The notes beneath the pieces are model-generated. The model searched no databases. It worked only from the letters and a program-made list of their open reading frames with translations, and was not told the DNA's origin. Positions 1 to 8,933 of a DNA stretch of 64,000 bases are shown one piece after another. The stretch is taken from NCBI GenBank assembly GCA_965216365.1, contig CBDCFT010000081.1, forward strand, positions 116,113 through 180,112. Direction: 5' to 3'. Origin of the DNA: CBDCFT01 sp965216365. Its GTDB lineage: Bacteria > Pseudomonadota > Gammaproteobacteria > Arenicellales > CBDCFT01. The position numbers and the translations under genes are program-made. Each line of letters opens with the position of its first letter. Positions within the stretch are counted from its first letter, which is position 1.

Positions 1-308
1 CAGGGCAACTGACAAAACGTTTCCGGATCAGGGATGCTGAGCAATTCGGACGCGTTTGGCGGAAAACCAATCAGCGCGCCGGAACGATCGGCAAAAACAT
101 TGGTAATACCGCCATACCAGCATTGAATACCATCGCTTGCAACATCCTCCCAATGCCGTGCCGGTACGGCTTTACCCATTATGCGACCGGTGATGGAAAT
201 ATATTGGTAATAAACGTAGTCGATGTTTAACTCATCGATCTTTGCCCGCACCTGCTTGATCTGTTCATCCCGGCCTGGGCGGGAGACATAGGCCTCAACA
301 TCTGTCAT
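1..308 (-). CDS. Glutamine synthetase-family protein, N-terminal part (truncated by window edge)
   Basis: The gene starts at the ATG whose complement is 306-308, with a GAGG about 7 bases upstream on the minus strand, and runs off the left edge after 102 codons. The visible N-terminus resembles the beta-grasp domain of glutamine synthetase-like ligases, with the segments YYQYISITGRIMGK and AVPARHWE. These ligases condense glutamate (or a gamma-glutamyl acceptor) with ammonia or an amine using ATP. The metal- and ATP-binding catalytic domain lies outside the window. It therefore cannot be decided whether this is GlnA proper or a gamma-glutamyl-polyamine/ethanolamide-type paralogue. It is divergent from the gene at 681. 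Confidence 0.6.
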   Translation of the reverse strand, partial: MTDVEAYVSRPGRDEQIKQVRAKIDELNIDYVYYQYISITGRIMGKAVPARHWEDVASDGIQCWYGGITNVFADRSGALIGFPPNASELLSIPDPETFCQLP

Positions 309-680
309 GTATAGTGAACCTCGTAATTTTAATTTTTTCCCGGCTTGACTCGAATTTAATCAGTTCCGGACGGCGCCTAAATTGGCGGTGCGTAGTTCTT
401 ATTGCTTTTACGACGTGGTGTGTAAGGAAATACCCGGGCTATCTTATTCGCACCGCCACGTAAACCATTTTATGAGCTACCCAGGTATTGTCAACCAGAA
501 TAAATCTTATACGCCGAATCGCATTTCACACACAACAACTGCTCACCTTAGGTTACAACTTGTCGGATGCTTGTACTCAGGGATCAATTCCCGTGACAAG
601 ACGTTCGCATGCCGTGTTATTCTTTGCACGAGGATTAGCCGGCGTAAAGACACAAAAGTAATCTGGAGAAAAATAATCCA
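309..680. other. Intergenic region between divergent genes
   Basis: This 372-base stretch separates the leftward glutamine-synthetase-like gene from the rightward Pvc16-like gene, so it should hold both promoters. It has several possible AT-rich hexamers, but I could not assign a promoter, operator or RNA gene. An open frame through it has no family resemblance and no good ribosome binding site, and it is not reported as a gene. Confidence 0.4.
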
Positions 681-1208
681 ATGCCTGTTCTATTGAATGC
701 AACAACAAAAACGCTGGTCGATTTTCTCGGCGAACACTTAAGCAATGACACGGCAGTTGGAGCCAGATTTCAATCCGGTGAACTGGTCGCATCACCGGAA
801 ACGCCCCAGGCTATGCGCGGTCGTCAACAAGGTATTTCGGTATGGCTTTACAGGGTCAATCCCAGCACGCAAACACGTCGCTCGCCGACGCTGGTGTCGG
901 GCAATATCGCATCAACCATGTTGGCTATACACTATCTGATTACACCTATTGTCGAGCATGATACAAGCGGTAACGGTCCAATTCTTGAACAACATCTGTT
1001 AAGTTCAGTCATGCAGGCGCTGCATGGAAATCAGGTTATCGTCGGGGAGCAGCTGCGCGGTGAACTCCAGGGGAAAAGTGCGGGTGTTTCGATTCGGCAA
1101 GAGCCGTTAACTTTGGATGAATTAAGCCGTGTCTGGCATAACCTCGACACGCCGTTCACCCTGTCCGCATCTTACGAAGTAAATCTTGTACCAATAAATA
1201 ACACATAG
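681..1208 (+). CDS. DUF4255 / Pvc16-family protein (orphan)
   Basis: The 175-aa product matches the DUF4255/Pvc16 N-terminal family. Supporting features are the start (NATTKTLVDFL), the central G-I-S-V-W-L-Y-R-V segment, and the YLITP and LSRVWHNLDTPFTLSASYEV segments. In extracellular contractile injection systems and related phage-tail-like particles, Pvc16-type proteins act at the end of the tail as a terminator or cap. Here no sheath, tube, baseplate or AAA gene lies within 60 kb, so the gene stands alone. A GGAG about 12 bases upstream supports the start. The family call is from recognisable motifs; a role in a tail is inference, and a non-tail function is possible. Confidence 0.65.
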   Translation: MPVLLNATTKTLVDFLGEHLSNDTAVGARFQSGELVASPETPQAMRGRQQGISVWLYRVNPSTQTRRSPTLVSGNIASTMLAIHYLITPIVEHDTSGNGPILEQHLLSSVMQALHGNQVIVGEQLRGELQGKSAGVSIRQEPLTLDELSRVWHNLDTPFTLSASYEVNLVPINNT

Positions 1209-1331
1209 TTGGCATTCATCGCCAGGTAACGCGCCGCACAGGCTGTGTTTAATACGACAACCAGGCGCGACATCGCATAACCGATTGCGCGATAATCGGG
1301 ACTACAACGTTTCATACAGGAATACGCTTTC

Positions 1332-2147
1332 ATGTCCGTTTCTAACAAAACCAAAAAAGTCACACTCAACACCTTAAGTGAACTGAAAAAGGCAGGTGAA
1401 AAATTCGCCAGCCTCACCGCCTATGACTATTGCGAAGCATTCGCACAAAGCAGTAACGGCGTGGAAGTGATTTTAATCGGCGATTCTCTCGGCATGGTCA
1501 TACAAGGCCATGACAGCAGTCTGCCAGTAACCATTGAAGACGTCGCCTATCACGTGCGTTGTGTGCGGCGCGGCAATCAAGGCGCCCTATTGATGGCGGA
1601 TCTTCCGTTTATGAGTTATTACTCGGAAATGAAAACCCTGGAAAACGCCGCCGTGCTCATGCGCGATGGCGCGCACATGGTAAAGCTCGAGGGTGGCGCA
1701 TGGTTGGCGGAGTCGACGCGTTTGTTGTCCGAGCGCGGTATCCCCGTTTGCGCGCACATGGGATTAACGCCGCAATCCGTTAATCATTTGGGTGGCTATC
1801 GGGTACAAGGCCGTGACCCGGAAAAGGCCCAGACAATGATTGATGAGGCACTGATTCTACAAGACGCCGGCGCCAGCATTATTTTACTGGAGTGTATTCC
1901 CGTCGAACTCGGTCAACGCATCACTGAAAAACTGGATGTTCCTGTTATCGGCATTGGCGCAGGCCCGCATACCGACGGCCAGATCATGGTGATTCAAGAC
2001 ATGTTGGGAATGTACCCGAGTAAACCGGCGAAATTTGTAAAAAACTTTTTAACCGACAGCGATGACGGAATTCAAGGCGCGATTCGCGCTTATGTTAAAG
2101 CCGTGAAAGACGGCTCCTTCCCGGCACCGGAGCATTGTTATACATGA
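1332..2147 (+). CDS. panB: 3-methyl-2-oxobutanoate hydroxymethyltransferase
   Basis: The 271-aa protein is the usual PanB length. It transfers a hydroxymethyl group from 5,10-methylene-tetrahydrofolate to 3-methyl-2-oxobutanoate to make ketopantoate, the first committed step to pantothenate and CoA, in the cytosol. Family metal ligands are visible in LIGDSLGM, MADLPF and VKLEGG, as are the HMGLTPQS and GIGAGPHTDGQ signatures. An AGGAA sits before the ATG. It stands alone here, with no panC or panD beside it. A REP pair follows directly after the stop. Confidence 0.96.
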   Translation: MSVSNKTKKVTLNTLSELKKAGEKFASLTAYDYCEAFAQSSNGVEVILIGDSLGMVIQGHDSSLPVTIEDVAYHVRCVRRGNQGALLMADLPFMSYYSEMKTLENAAVLMRDGAHMVKLEGGAWLAESTRLLSERGIPVCAHMGLTPQSVNHLGGYRVQGRDPEKAQTMIDEALILQDAGASIILLECIPVELGQRITEKLDVPVIGIGAGPHTDGQIMVIQDMLGMYPSKPAKFVKNFLTDSDDGIQGAIRAYVKAVKDGSFPAPEHCYT

Positions 2148-2160
2148 TTAGTTATTAAAT

Positions 2161-2226
2161 GTAGGAGCGAGCTTGCTCGCGAATAGATTTTGTTATGGCC
2201 TTATTCGCCAGCAAGCTGGCTCCTAC
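2161..2226. repeat. REP-type palindromic repeat pair (copy 1)
   Basis: Two 23-base elements lie head to head at 2161-2183 and 2204-2226. The left one starts GTAGGAGCGAGCTTGCTCGC and the right is its near reverse complement with GCCAGCAAGCTGG in the stem. The same element pair recurs near 33670, 45153 and 60689. It sits between the convergent panB and ridA genes, a typical REP position, where it may act as an mRNA 3'-end structure. Confidence 0.85.
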
Positions 2227-2627
2227 ACGTCTTTAGTGTGCCTCACCAACAAATCAATTTCCACCAAAGCGTCACGGGCCAGCGCCGTAACACCGATACA
2301 GGTTCGTGCGGGTAGCCGATCAGCAGGAAAATAAGATGCGTAGGTTTCATTCATCGCCGCATAGTCGCGTTTGAATTTGGTTAAATAAACACGCGCCTGG
2401 ACAACATGCTCCAAGCTTAATGCCAACCCTTTAAGAACGATAATCAAGTTGTCCATCACACGTTTAGTTTGATTAACAATACCTTGCGGCAGAGGTTTGT
2501 CATCGTCATCGGGATATGTCGGCATTTGCCCGGTAACCAATATCCAACCGTCCGTTTCCACTGCATGACTGAATGGCGCAACCGGTGTCGGCGCGGCATC
2601 GATCATGTGAAATACAGGTGTCGTCAT
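2223..2627 (-). CDS. RidA/YjgF family protein
   Basis: A 134-aa protein of the Rid family, homotrimeric hydrolases that remove reactive enamine/imine intermediates released by PLP enzymes. The conserved substrate-carboxylate arginine is in PARTCIGV, and the family segments ILVTGQMP and VEIDLLV are present. The N-terminus is slightly longer than archetypal RidA, so a divergent Rid subgroup is possible. The stop codon TAG at 2223-2225 lies inside the right REP element, so the repeat supplies the end of the gene. The gene follows phaC on the same strand after 21 bases. Confidence 0.85.
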   Translation of the reverse strand: MTTPVFHMIDAAPTPVAPFSHAVETDGWILVTGQMPTYPDDDDKPLPQGIVNQTKRVMDNLIIVLKGLALSLEHVVQARVYLTKFKRDYAAMNETYASYFPADRLPARTCIGVTALARDALVEIDLLVRHTKDV

Positions 2628-2648
2628 TGATACTTGGCCGGTGCGAAC

Positions 2649-4449
2649 CTAATCGCTAACGGCGCGCACGCGAACATACGAACCCGGTGCATCTTCCAGC
2701 ACTTTGAGCTTGCCTTTTCCGGGAACACGCGCATTGATTGAGGTACCGCTGTACTTGGCTACCCATCTATCCCAATCCACCCACCAGGATCCGGCTTGCT
2801 CGCTCGCGCTTTCCAACCATGCCGTCGCGTCGCCCACCGTTGCGGGCTTCTTGGTATTGGTCCAGTAACCGTATTTATTGGATGCGGGCGGATTCACCAC
2901 ACCAGCGATATGACCTGACCCGCCGAGTACGAAACGCACCGGACCAGATAGACATTTCGCACCAATGAATGTCGATCGCCAGGGTGCGATGTGATCTTCG
3001 CGCGTGGATAGAAAATAACTCGGTGTTTTTATCGCACTCACATCGATGGGAACACCATCGAGCACCAATCCACCCGGCTGCACCAGCTTATTATCCATAT
3101 ACATCTCGCGCAGGTAATAGCTGTGCATTGTTGCCGGCATACGCGTGGAATCCGAATTCCAATATAACAGATCGAACGCCAATGGCTCCTTGCCCATCAA
3201 GTAATTGTTAATCACGAACGACCAGATCAAATCGTTAGCGCGCAACATGTTAAATGTCGTTGCCATGCTCGATCCCTCGAGATAGCCCTTTTCTTCCATT
3301 TGTTTTTCCAGACCGGCGATCTGCGCTTCATCGATAAAAACACCGAGTTCACCCGGCTCGGAAAAATCGATCATGCTAGTAAAAAAGGTCGCACTTTTTA
3401 TGCGTTTTTGGTTTTTCGCGGCGAGATACGCCAGCATGGCTGCGAGCAGTGTGCCACCCAGACAATAGCCGATAACGTTGCATTCTTTTTCACCGATCGC
3501 CGCTTCAATGGCATCCAAGGCAGTCAACGGTCCTTCCAACATGTAGTCTTCGAAGCTCTTTTCAGACAATTCCGCATCGGGATTAACCCATGAAATGACA
3601 AACACGGTATGACCCTGATCGACTGCCCACTTGATAAACGAGTTTTTCGGGCGCAGGTCAAGAATGTAAAACTTGTTAATCCAAGGCGGAATGATTAACA
3701 AAGGGGTTTTATGCACTTTGTCGGTAGTGGGTGTATATTGCAGCAACTGCATCATCTCATTTTGAATACACCACCTTGCCGGGTGTCGTGGCAACATTTA
3801 CACCCAATTCAAACGCATCCGTGTCCGTCATCTTGACCTGCAACTTGCCCTTGCCGCGCTCCATGTCATCCAACATATTGTGAAATCCATTCACCAGATT
3901 TTCACCGTGGGTATCGATAGTTTCACGCAACACTTCCGGATTGGTTGCGGCAAAGTTGGTCGGCGACAGAGCATCGATAAATTGACGAGTATAAAAACTC
4001 ACCTTCTGTGCAGACTGCTCGTCAAGCCCGTTAGTGGATTCCAACGAAGTTAAAATATAACGTGAGGCGAGCAAATACGATTGCTTGATATAATCAAAAA
4101 CCGCATTGTCCTGCCAGGCATCGCTTTTAAATCGCCGATCGTCACTCGCCGGTTCGATGACGGACCCCGTTTTGACTCCAAGCATCTGTTGCGTAGCGTT
4201 ATGCCACAACTTCATGGAATCCTGCCAAAACTGCAATTGCGCCTGGGTTATCGCAACCGGATCTAATTTCATTTCGGACATGGCTTTAGAGAAGGTCTCG
4301 ACCAAACCCAGTGGATCGAGATTCACGTTCCCATTGCCGCCTTGATGTTCAAGAAACTCCTTGGCCATGCGTTGCGTGCGCTCGGCGACACCGGCCATGG
4401 TTTTGGTTAGTTCATTCAAGTCGTTAACCGCTTTGTTTGTATCAGTCAT
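2649..4449 (-). CDS. phaC: Class I poly(3-hydroxyalkanoate) synthase, interrupted by one frameshift
   Basis: Two minus-strand frames together give about 600 aa, the normal class I PhaC length. The upstream frame (3757-4449) holds the PhaC N-terminal domain (QLQFWQDSMKLWHN). The downstream frame holds the alpha/beta-hydrolase core with the lipase-box-like GYCLGG (nucleophilic Cys), REDHIAPW (Asp) and GGSGHIAG (His). PhaC polymerises (R)-3-hydroxyacyl-CoA into storage granules. The frames join if one base is removed from the two-base run at 3765-3766, restoring VYQNEMMQLLQYTP. The break is more likely a sequence indel than decay, since both halves are intact. The MaoC/PhaJ-like gene upstream would supply its substrate. 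Confidence 0.92.
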
Positions 4450-4531
4450 AAGGATGATTTGTTATGTTGCAGTGCAACATAATTTACCTGAATTGACGTT
4501 ATAAAACAATCAGTTTGGTCACAAAAAACGC

Positions 4532-4979
4532 CTAAACCAGCACCGTTTGTGGCTCACGGCGCGGCACTTTGAGCAAGGCCTGTCCTTCAATCACCCGCTT
4601 TTCGCCCACATTGCAGGTAGTTTCCATTATTACCCGGCTCTTATCCGGTAGTAATTCACACACGGTCACACGGGCAAATACCGTATCGCCCGCCCGAACC
4701 GGGGCAAGAAATCTCAAGTGTTTGACTCATATACATGCATCCCGGGCAAGGCAGTTTTGTCCCCACCAGTGTCGAAATCAGGCTGGCGGTCAGCAAGCCG
4801 TGGGCGACCCGGCCGCCGAATGCGGTGGTTTGTGCGAACTCCTCGTCTAAATGCACGGGATTGGTGTCCCCCGAAACACCGCCAAACAAAAGTATGTCCG
4901 CGTCAGTGATTGTTTTACTGAACACAGCAGTCATGCTGGTATGCAAATCTTCAAAATAATAGCCATGCAGTTCATCCAT
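4532..4979 (-). CDS. phaJ: MaoC-like (R)-specific enoyl-CoA hydratase, PhaJ-type, one frameshift
   Basis: Two overlapping frames give one hotdog-fold MaoC hydratase of about 148 aa. The hydratase motif DTNPVHLDEEFA carries the catalytic Asp and His, and GGRVAHGLLTASLIS is typical of PhaJ-like enzymes. The reaction hydrates trans-2-enoyl-CoA to (R)-3-hydroxyacyl-CoA, feeding PHA synthase from beta-oxidation. Removing one base of the two-A run at 4716-4717 joins the halves as SQTLRFLAPVRAGDTV. It lies 82 bases upstream of phaC on the same strand, so co-transcription is likely. A fatty-acid rather than PHA role cannot be excluded. Confidence 0.85.
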
Positions 4980-5070
4980 TCGGTAACTCCGCTAAAGAAT
5001 CGATTGGCAGTGCCTGACGACACCCATTAAAATCATTAAACCCTGAGCGATTATACGAAAATAAACCTTG

Positions 5071-6715
5071 ATGACATCGACTAGCAACGATCATCCATTT
5101 AACGACGGATTGGACAAGTGTGCGGCTAACTACGTGCCGCTGTCACCTGTTTCCTTCCTCGTGCGTGCGGCGCGTGTGTTTCCAGACCGAACTTCAGTAA
5201 TCCACGGAAAGCTGCGCTACAGTTGGAAAGAAACTTATACGCGTTGCCGGCAACTCGCTTCAGCTTTAGCCCATAATGGTATTGGCAAAGGCGACACCGT
5301 TGCCGTGATGGCGCCTAACGTTCCCGCTATTTACGAAGCGCACTTTGGCGTACCCATGTGTGGCGCTGTTCTAAATACGATAAACACACGCCTGGATGCG
5401 GACACCGTCGCATTTATTCTGCAACACGGCGAAGCCAAAGTGTTGTTGACCGATACCGAATTCGCAAACGTAATCGAACCCGCATTAGCCCGGCTAGAGA
5501 ATAAACCCGTGGTTATCGATATTACCGATGCCGCGATACCCAATGGTCCTTGCCTGGGTGAAACCGACTATGAATCGTTCATCGCAAATGGCGATCCGGA
5601 TTTTGCATGGGAAACAACCACGAATGAATGGGACGCCATCTCGCTCAACTACACATCCGGCACTACAGGCAATCCAAAAGGCGTGGTCTACCACCATCGC
5701 GGCGCCTATCTGAATGCCATGAGTAACGCTATCGGCTGGGGCATGCAGCGACACCCCGTGTATTTGTGGACACTACCCATGTTTCATTGCAACGGCTGGT
5801 GTTTCCCCTGGACCCTGGCCGCCGTGGTCGGCACCAGTGTTTGTTTGCGTAAAGTGGAGGCCGGTGCGATTTTTAATGCTATCGCCGACCAGAGGGCGTA
5901 ACGCATTTTTGTGGCGCGCCGATCGTGCTTAACTTTGTCATTAACGCAAAACCGGAAGAACGACGGGAATTCAATCATACCGTTGAAGTAATGACTGCAG
6001 CAGCGCCGCCTCCGGCCTCAGTGCTCGCTGCGATGGAGGAAAACGGTTTTCACATGACACATGTTTACGGTTTAACCGAAACTTATGGTCCGGCCGTTAT
6101 TTGCGAATGGCACGACGAATGGGATGAACTGCCGCGCGATGAAAAATCCGCGAAAAAATCCCGCCAAGGTGTGCCCCTATCACGTGCTGGAAGATTTGAC
6201 GGTCATGGATCCGGAAAACATGCAGATTCAACCAGCCAATGGTGAAAGCATGGGCGAAGTCATGTTTCGCGGCAATATCGTTATGAAAGGTTATTTAAAA
6301 AATCCGCAGGCCACACAAGAAGCGTTCGCCGGCGGCTGGTTTCATTCCGGCGATCTCGGTGTGTTGCACGACGATCAATACATACAACTCAAAGACCGCT
6401 CCAAGGATATTATTATTTCCGGCGGAGAGAATATCTCATCTATCGAAGTCGAAGACGTTTTGTATCGTCACCCGGAGATTTTGGAAGCCGCGGTGGTGGC
6501 GCGCCCGGACGAGAAATGGGGCGAAACACCTTGCGCCTTTGTCACTTTTAAAAGACAGTGACGGTAACGTGAGCGAACAGGATATTATCGAGTTCTGCCG
6601 GGAAAACATGGCGCGTTTCAAAGCGCCAAAGACAGTCATTTTCGGTCCGCTGCCTAAAACCTCAACCGGCAAGGTGCAGAAATTCAAGCTACGCGAGACT
6701 GCAAACGACTTATAG
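5071..6715 (+). CDS. Acyl-CoA synthetase (AMP-forming), three frameshifts
   Basis: Three plus-strand frames assemble into one approximately 548-aa ANL-superfamily ligase. Visible motifs include YTSGTTGNPKGV (P-loop), YGLTETYGP, WFHSGDLG, KDRSKDIIISGGENIS and the C-terminal catalytic-lysine region KTSTGKVQKF. It activates a carboxylate as acyl-AMP and forms the CoA thioester. The breaks are near 5892 (one G missing), in the CCCC run 6174-6177 and in the TTTT/AAAA run 6546-6553; each repair restores a conserved segment. ATG 5071 is preferred over the adjacent TTG at 5068. Overall it resembles medium-chain/DmdB-like ligases, but the substrate is not determined. It is divergent from the PHA genes. 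Confidence 0.87.
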
Positions 6716-6728
6716 AAAGTTTAAAGAA

Positions 6729-6816
6729 CTAACGCCATTTAACCGGATGGACGAGATAGGCCTCCGATATCCCCTTTAACGAAACCAAACGCGGTTCGCC
6801 TAAGCGTAAATCTCCC
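6729..6816 (-). pseudogene. Duplicated 3' end of an FHA-cyclase gene (fragment)
   Basis: These 88 bases align with the last 88 bases of the intact cyclase gene (8013-8100), including the stop codon, at roughly 90 percent identity by eye. The encoded end is GDLRLGEPRLVSLKGISEAY, against GDLRFGEPRSVSLKGISEAY in the intact gene. Most differences are synonymous or conservative, so this is the tail of a paralogous cyclase, not a random match. Similarity stops at about 6816. Its orientation matches the intact gene, so the two copies form direct repeats around the 1.2-kb oxidoreductase cassette. The stretch 6817-7030 beyond it holds nothing I recognise. Confidence 0.8.
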
Positions 6817-7030
6817 CGTCTCATTAAAACGTGGTCTGTTCAGAATGGCGTGTTACTTAACTGAGTTTTTTCGTTATTGGAGGGTTGACTTACAAATCGC
6901 CCAATTCTTCATGTGCCGCAATTCTTCCTCTATTCCGATCTGGAGCAGAATAGCTTAAATGCATGACCCCGTTGATTTGGTTTTTTAGTCAGACATTTAC
7001 TAACTCTCGTTTGACGATATGCAGTTCGAA

Positions 7031-7814
7031 TTAATCCCATGGTGTATTTGATTCATGAGAAATAAAAGGGGAATAAACAGGCGCATTGGGTACAAGTCGT
7101 TTGCTCTCATCGAAATCAGTATCCCGGTTAAAAGGTGTGGCCCTTCGGTTTTTCGAGATTATCGAGCGCATCGCGCCATTGATTCGATGTACCGATCAAT
7201 GCTCGCTGAGACCGCTCGTCATGTCGCTTCTATGAAAGCAACGCCTCCTACACCATGAAAAATAACGGGTTCCAGCACATCAAAACCAATATATCGAAAA
7301 GCGAACAGGAAGTGGCCAGGCATGGAGTCTTGAATCACCTTCACGTCCGTTAAACGAACATGAATATTCGGTTTGCGCCTGTAGTTATACAGGCCAGCAT
7401 TTTCTTTCCTTTGCAAATCCCCGTGTCGTATCGCATCTGACTACGATAGACAGATCCATAAACGAAAACACGATCTATCCAACCCTTGAGTATCGCGGGC
7501 ATACCAAACCACCACAAAGGAAAATGCACGACAAGTAAATCCGACTGAAGCATTTTGTCTCGTTCTACTGCTACATCGTGAGGTGTCGTTCCGTTCTCTG
7601 CATTAAATCGTTGTTCAGTCTGAGCATGAAATCGTTCACTGTCTGATAGGTTTCCATAGTGCATTGGTCCTTCACGTGGGTCGAAGTTGTCTGCGTATAG
7701 ATCAGAGTATGTGACTTCCCACCCCGCGGCCTTTAAATTCGAATGGGTAATGTTCGCCAATTGACCATTAAAGGACTTGCTCTCAGGGTGTGCTAAAACA
7801 ATATGTGCTTTCAT
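7031..7814 (-). pseudogene. NAD(P)H dehydrogenase (quinone)/flavodoxin-like oxidoreductase, broken by several frameshifts
   Basis: The gene starts at ATG 7812-7814 (KAHIVLAHPESKSFNGQLA) and belongs to the Flavodoxin_2/NQO1-KefF family of FMN/FAD quinone or azo reductases. Conserved parts are VVHFPLWWFGMPAILKGW and YIGFDVLEPVIFHGVGG. Downstream of GANR the frame shifts; I could follow the protein across four frame changes (NGREGDSRLHAWP, then FRYIGFDV, then ERSQRALIGTSNQWRDALD, then NRDTDFDESKRLVP) to a TAA at 7031. Four breaks in under 800 bases is denser than in any neighbour, so this could be a genuine pseudogene even though each break is a one-base change. It lies between direct copies of the cyclase 3' end. 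Confidence 0.78.
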
Positions 7815-8012
7815 GTTGGGTACTGTTCGGTTGTTGTCAGAACTCGGAGGGCACCATGAATTGCGTCGAACGAGGGTGAGATGCACCATGAATAATCATT
7901 GGATCAATATGATTGATTGTGGGACAGCAGTGCGTCTGACTCGATTGATTTTGATTTGATTGACCAAATTGATTTGAGTTTTCTGTGTACGATTTCATCT
8001 CAACCAATTCAA

Positions 8013-8933
8013 CTAACGCCATTTAATCGGATGGACGAGATAGGCCTCCGATATCCCCTTCAATGAAACCGAACGTGGTTCGCCGAATCGTAAATCGCCA
8101 CGCGCTTCGACAATCTCGCGCACGATGGGCGATACCAGTATTTCTCCACCGGCGGCCTGGGCGGCCACCCGAGCGGCGATATTGACATGGCGCCCAAATA
8201 AATCCCCATCGTCATCAACAATAGCTTCACCTACATGAGCGCCGGCGCGCACGCGAATGTCGGCCAAAGCTTCCGGCGCCCTGGCTGCATCAAGGCGACG
8301 TTGAATTTCGATCAGCGCATCTATGGCGTTACGTGCCGATTCGAATGTCAACATGAATCCATCGCCCTGGGATTTGATTTCCGTGCCGCCGAATTTATCC
8401 ACCGCATGACGCAAGACCTGATTGTGTGCGGACAGCACTTCGAACCAGCGCGCGTCACCCAGCGCCAGTGCTTTTTCCGTCGAACTTTCGATATCGGAAA
8501 ACACAATGGTCAAGGTACGATCCGGGCTTCGTTTCGCCACTTTCACCGCGGCGCCATGAGAAATTGAATCGGCCACCCGTTCGATTGACGAACGCGCTGG
8601 TATCGGTGTTGGTGGTTTTTTCGCAATGCGGCCGGACTCGACCAGTTCGACTGTCGTGTTTCCCAGCTTGACCACGGCACCGAGTGTTAACACGTCGCTA
8701 CCATCAAGGACGCGCCCATCGATGGTCGTGCCATGCGTGCTGCCTAGATCGCGTATCGTCACGCCACCTCGTACTGCTTTCAACTCAACATGCTGGCGCG
8801 AAACCTGCGGATCGTCGACTAATAACCCGGAACCGCTACGACCAATGACCAGCGGCTCGACCAATGCAATATACAGTGGCGTACGACCGGGTTCGCGAAT
8901 CAAAACTATAGGTGCGTCATTTATTTCTAACAT
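8013..8933 (-). CDS. FHA domain-class III adenylate/guanylate cyclase
   Basis: 306 aa. Residues 28-97 form an FHA phosphothreonine-binding domain (GRSGSG 31-36, SRQH 45-48, GSTHGT 64-69). Residues about 140-290 form a class III cyclase catalytic domain with metal aspartates D147 (FSDIESS) and D191 (KSQGDGF), the purine-contacting lysine K187 and the ribose/transition-state region GRHVNIAAR. Lysine at 187 favours ATP over GTP, so cAMP is the likely product. There is no membrane segment. The start ATG overlaps the stop of the kinase gene (ATGTTAG), so the two are translationally coupled. The kinase probably makes the phosphothreonine read by this FHA domain; that link is inference. Confidence 0.9.
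   Translation of the reverse strand: MLEINDAPIVLIREPGRTPLYIALVEPLVIGRSGSGLLVDDPQVSRQHVELKAVRGGVTIRDLGSTHGTTIDGRVLDGSDVLTLGAVVKLGNTTVELVESGRIAKKPPTPIPARSSIERVADSISHGAAVKVAKRSPDRTLTIVFSDIESSTEKALALGDARWFEVLSAHNQVLRHAVDKFGGTEIKSQGDGFMLTFESARNAIDALIEIQRRLDAARAPEALADIRVRAGAHVGEAIVDDDGDLFGRHVNIAARVAAQAAGGEILVSPIVREIVEARGDLRFGEPRSVSLKGISEAYLVHPIKWR

Noticed and set aside
382..696. Open frame before the Pvc16-like gene
   Set aside because: No family resemblance, biased toward rare residues, no ribosome site, and it overlaps the start of the better supported gene.
7055..7258. Plus-strand open frame in the oxidoreductase cassette
   Set aside because: It lies antisense to the broken oxidoreductase, whose protein segments are recognisable.
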